Positions 62,790 through 64,000 of a stretch of 64,000 nucleotides of DNA are shown one piece after another. Both the position numbers and the translations under genes were made by a program. The DNA lies in contig NZ_CP045372.1 of the NCBI RefSeq assembly GCF_009363555.1, forward strand, positions 1,302,001 to 1,366,000, read 5' to 3'. Below the pieces are notes generated by a model. It worked only from the letters and a program-made list of their open reading frames with translations. It was not told the origin of the DNA and searched no databases. Every line of letters starts with the position of its first letter. The first letter of the stretch is position 1. Origin of the DNA: Sulfitobacter sp. THAF37. Its GTDB lineage: Bacteria; Pseudomonadota; Alphaproteobacteria; Rhodobacterales; Rhodobacteraceae.

Positions 62790-63524
62790 TCAGTTTCCTT
62801 CGACCACGCCGACGATCGGGCCGATCGTCGTGAACCCCGCGTCGTCGCGCCCCAATGCGGGCGCACGCAGGCGCGACACGTTCCCATCGAGGTAGAGCGC
62901 ATTGTCGATGCCCAGACCGTCGCGGAAAAAGCTGCCGAATTCGTGGAAATTCACCGTGTTGTCCGAGATGACGAAGATCGCCCGCTTTCCGTCAGCCGTG
63001 GTGCCGACCCCGTTGCGAATATGGCGCGAGGTGCCGTTTTTCAGAAAGCGCGGATGCAATTCGCCGTCGATGACCAGCATCGGTCCCGACTGCGTGGCGG
63101 ACCGGCAGGCCGGTTTCGATTCGAGGAACGCCTTGGTCTCCACCACGTCCGCGCGCGCGTCGCCGATGCAGAAGATTCCGTTCGGCAGCAGCCCGAAGTT
63201 GCCGGGGCCGTCACTGCTGACCACATCCTGAAGCACGCGCCCGTTCTCCAGATAGTAGCCCACCGGCGCGCGGTTGTCGTGATACATGCCCGCATTCATC
63301 GCGAAACCGAGCCTGAGGCCCCGCGCCGCGAGCGCCTTGTCGAGGGTGCCGAAATGACCGTAGACACCGCCGCTTTCGTCGGCGAGGAAAAGCTCCAGCC
63401 GTTCGCGGGTCAGGTCCACCTCGCAGATGGAATAGCCATTCCCGGCATAGCGTTCCTGACGACATTCCGTCGCCATTGCACTACCGGCAGCCAGGGCAAG
63501 GCCAAGCCACATCAGCAATCTCAT
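62790..63524 (-). CDS. DUF2233 / phosphodiester glycosidase (NAGPA-like) exported protein
   Basis: This 244-residue protein has a signal peptide ([18 protein letters not shown]). The NAGPA-type fold is shown by [48 protein letters not shown] and [18 protein letters not shown]. The family includes the lysosomal uncovering enzyme that removes GlcNAc from phosphodiesters; bacterial targets may be wall or spore glycans. Its ATG overlaps the rbfA stop (ATGA), an unusual coupling between a ribosome factor and an exported protein. It ends 82 bases before truB. Confidence 0.87.
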   Translation of the reverse strand: MRLLMWLGLALAAGSAMATECRQERYAGNGYSICEVDLTRERLELFLADESGGVYGHFGTLDKALAARGLRLGFAMNAGMYHDNRAPVGYYLENGRVLQDVVSSDGPGNFGLLPNGIFCIGDARADVVETKAFLESKPACRSATQSGPMLVIDGELHPRFLKNGTSRHIRNGVGTTADGKRAIFVISDNTVNFHEFGSFFRDGLGIDNALYLDGNVSRLRAPALGRDDAGFTTIGPIVGVVEGN

Positions 63525-63928
63525 CCGTCGCTGTCCGCATCTGCGTCCCGGCGCACGACGTCCTGGTTCAGCATGCGCCGCGTCTCGTCCATCCGGTCAA
63601 AGGTCTGGTCCAGCCGAAAGCGCAGGTCAGGCGCGAACTTCAGTGTCAGTTTCTTTGCCACCTGGCGTCGCAATTCACCCTTGTTGCGGGCGAGAAGGTC
63701 GATCAGCTCGTCCTGACCCTCGCCGCCCAGGGGCAGGACATAGGCGGTTGCGATCTTGAGGTCGGGCGACACCTGCACCTCGCCAACCGTTACCGACATG
63801 CGATTCAGGTCGATGTCATGCACATCGCCCCGCGCAAGCACCTCGGACAGCGCGCGACGGATGGTTTCGCCGACGCGCAGCTGGCGTTGTGACGGGCCCG
63901 CGCCCTCGTGAAACTTGTTCTTGGCCAT
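63521..63928 (-). CDS. rbfA: Ribosome-binding factor A
   Basis: This 135-residue 30S maturation factor binds pre-16S rRNA and helps in cold adaptation. The KH-like domain shows [46 protein letters not shown] and the C-terminal [24 protein letters not shown]. The start MAKNKF at 63928 gives the family N-terminus; an ATG at 63937 is the alternative, and neither has a good ribosome site. Upstream 63929-64000 holds no recognised gene. Confidence 0.94.
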   Translation of the reverse strand: MAKNKFHEGAGPSQRQLRVGETIRRALSEVLARGDVHDIDLNRMSVTVGEVQVSPDLKIATAYVLPLGGEGQDELIDLLARNKGELRRQVAKKLTLKFAPDLRFRLDQTFDRMDETRRMLNQDVVRRDADADSDG

Positions 63929-64000
63929 GCCCCTCATCTAAGGCGTTGCAAGTGTTTTGCCAAGGCGGCGAATGCAAGGTACACCGGCCCCCGGCAAAGG

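Noticed and set aside
1..64000. Prophage, integrative element or insertion sequence
   Set aside because: No transposase, integrase, phage structural gene or terminal inverted repeat was found in the window.

Overview
The window looks like chromosomal DNA from a GC-rich alphaproteobacterium of the order Rhodobacterales, most likely the Roseobacter group. Supporting signs are the family set (DUF1194, DUF2125, DUF3576, DUF4170, TIGR03862 flavoprotein, Rhodobacter-type porin), the gene orders mutY/DUF721/dsbA and pmbA-IMPase-DUF4170-waaA-lpxK, and the rbfA...truB...rpsO...pnp order at the right end. Species cannot be named from sequence alone. I found no tRNA, rRNA, CRISPR array, prophage or insertion sequence. 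Coding density is very high; only one gene-free stretch exceeds 300 bases (58757-59089).

Left part (1-20 kb): a cut-off von Willebrand-type protein, a membrane alkane hydroxylase, mutY, a DUF721-DsbA-CoA transferase operon, and a five-gene leftward operon ending in the lipid A genes waaA and lpxK. Then come a DUF2125 envelope protein, an SDR/enoyl-CoA hydratase-like pair, a 24-residue lipoprotein, a small HNH protein, a flavoprotein, and the leftward DUF3576-leuS-lptE-holA-gst run.

Middle (20-42 kb): a highly expressed porin, a YggS-like protein, an L,D-transpeptidase/GFA/ribA run, an OmpR-type response regulator preceded by a 17-base palindrome, xthA, and a thioredoxin-LON-like-Trm112 operon. 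Next are a ubiquinone-type hydroxylase, amidase, aminotransferase, ftsK, exoD-like and lolA genes, then hspQ, gamma-glutamyltransferase, an RsbW-like kinase with a STAS antagonist, and a thiolase.

Accessory-looking region (42.4-49 kb): a methionine-sulfoxide reductase; an XRE-cupin regulator split by a frameshift in a run of eight C, with a clear inverted-repeat operator just upstream; two LysE exporters; a GFA protein; a strongly shrunken relic of a dimethylglycine dehydrogenase-type gene; a homocysteine methyltransferase; and an intact dimethylglycine dehydrogenase-type flavoenzyme. This reads as a methylated-amine/one-carbon cluster undergoing decay, and it is the most interesting part of the window.

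Right part (49-64 kb): rarD, a 1-Cys peroxiredoxin, an aldehyde dehydrogenase, a small surface-glycan set (FkbM methyltransferase, GT11 fucosyltransferase-like, GT25), a pseudouridine synthase, a second L,D-transpeptidase, and the translation/RNA-decay block pnp, rpsO, truB, rbfA. That block is interrupted by an anti-sigma-like stub, an RTX calcium-binding protein, DUF1643 and DUF2233 genes. Many terminators are clear hairpins followed by T runs, two of them with TTCG tetraloops.
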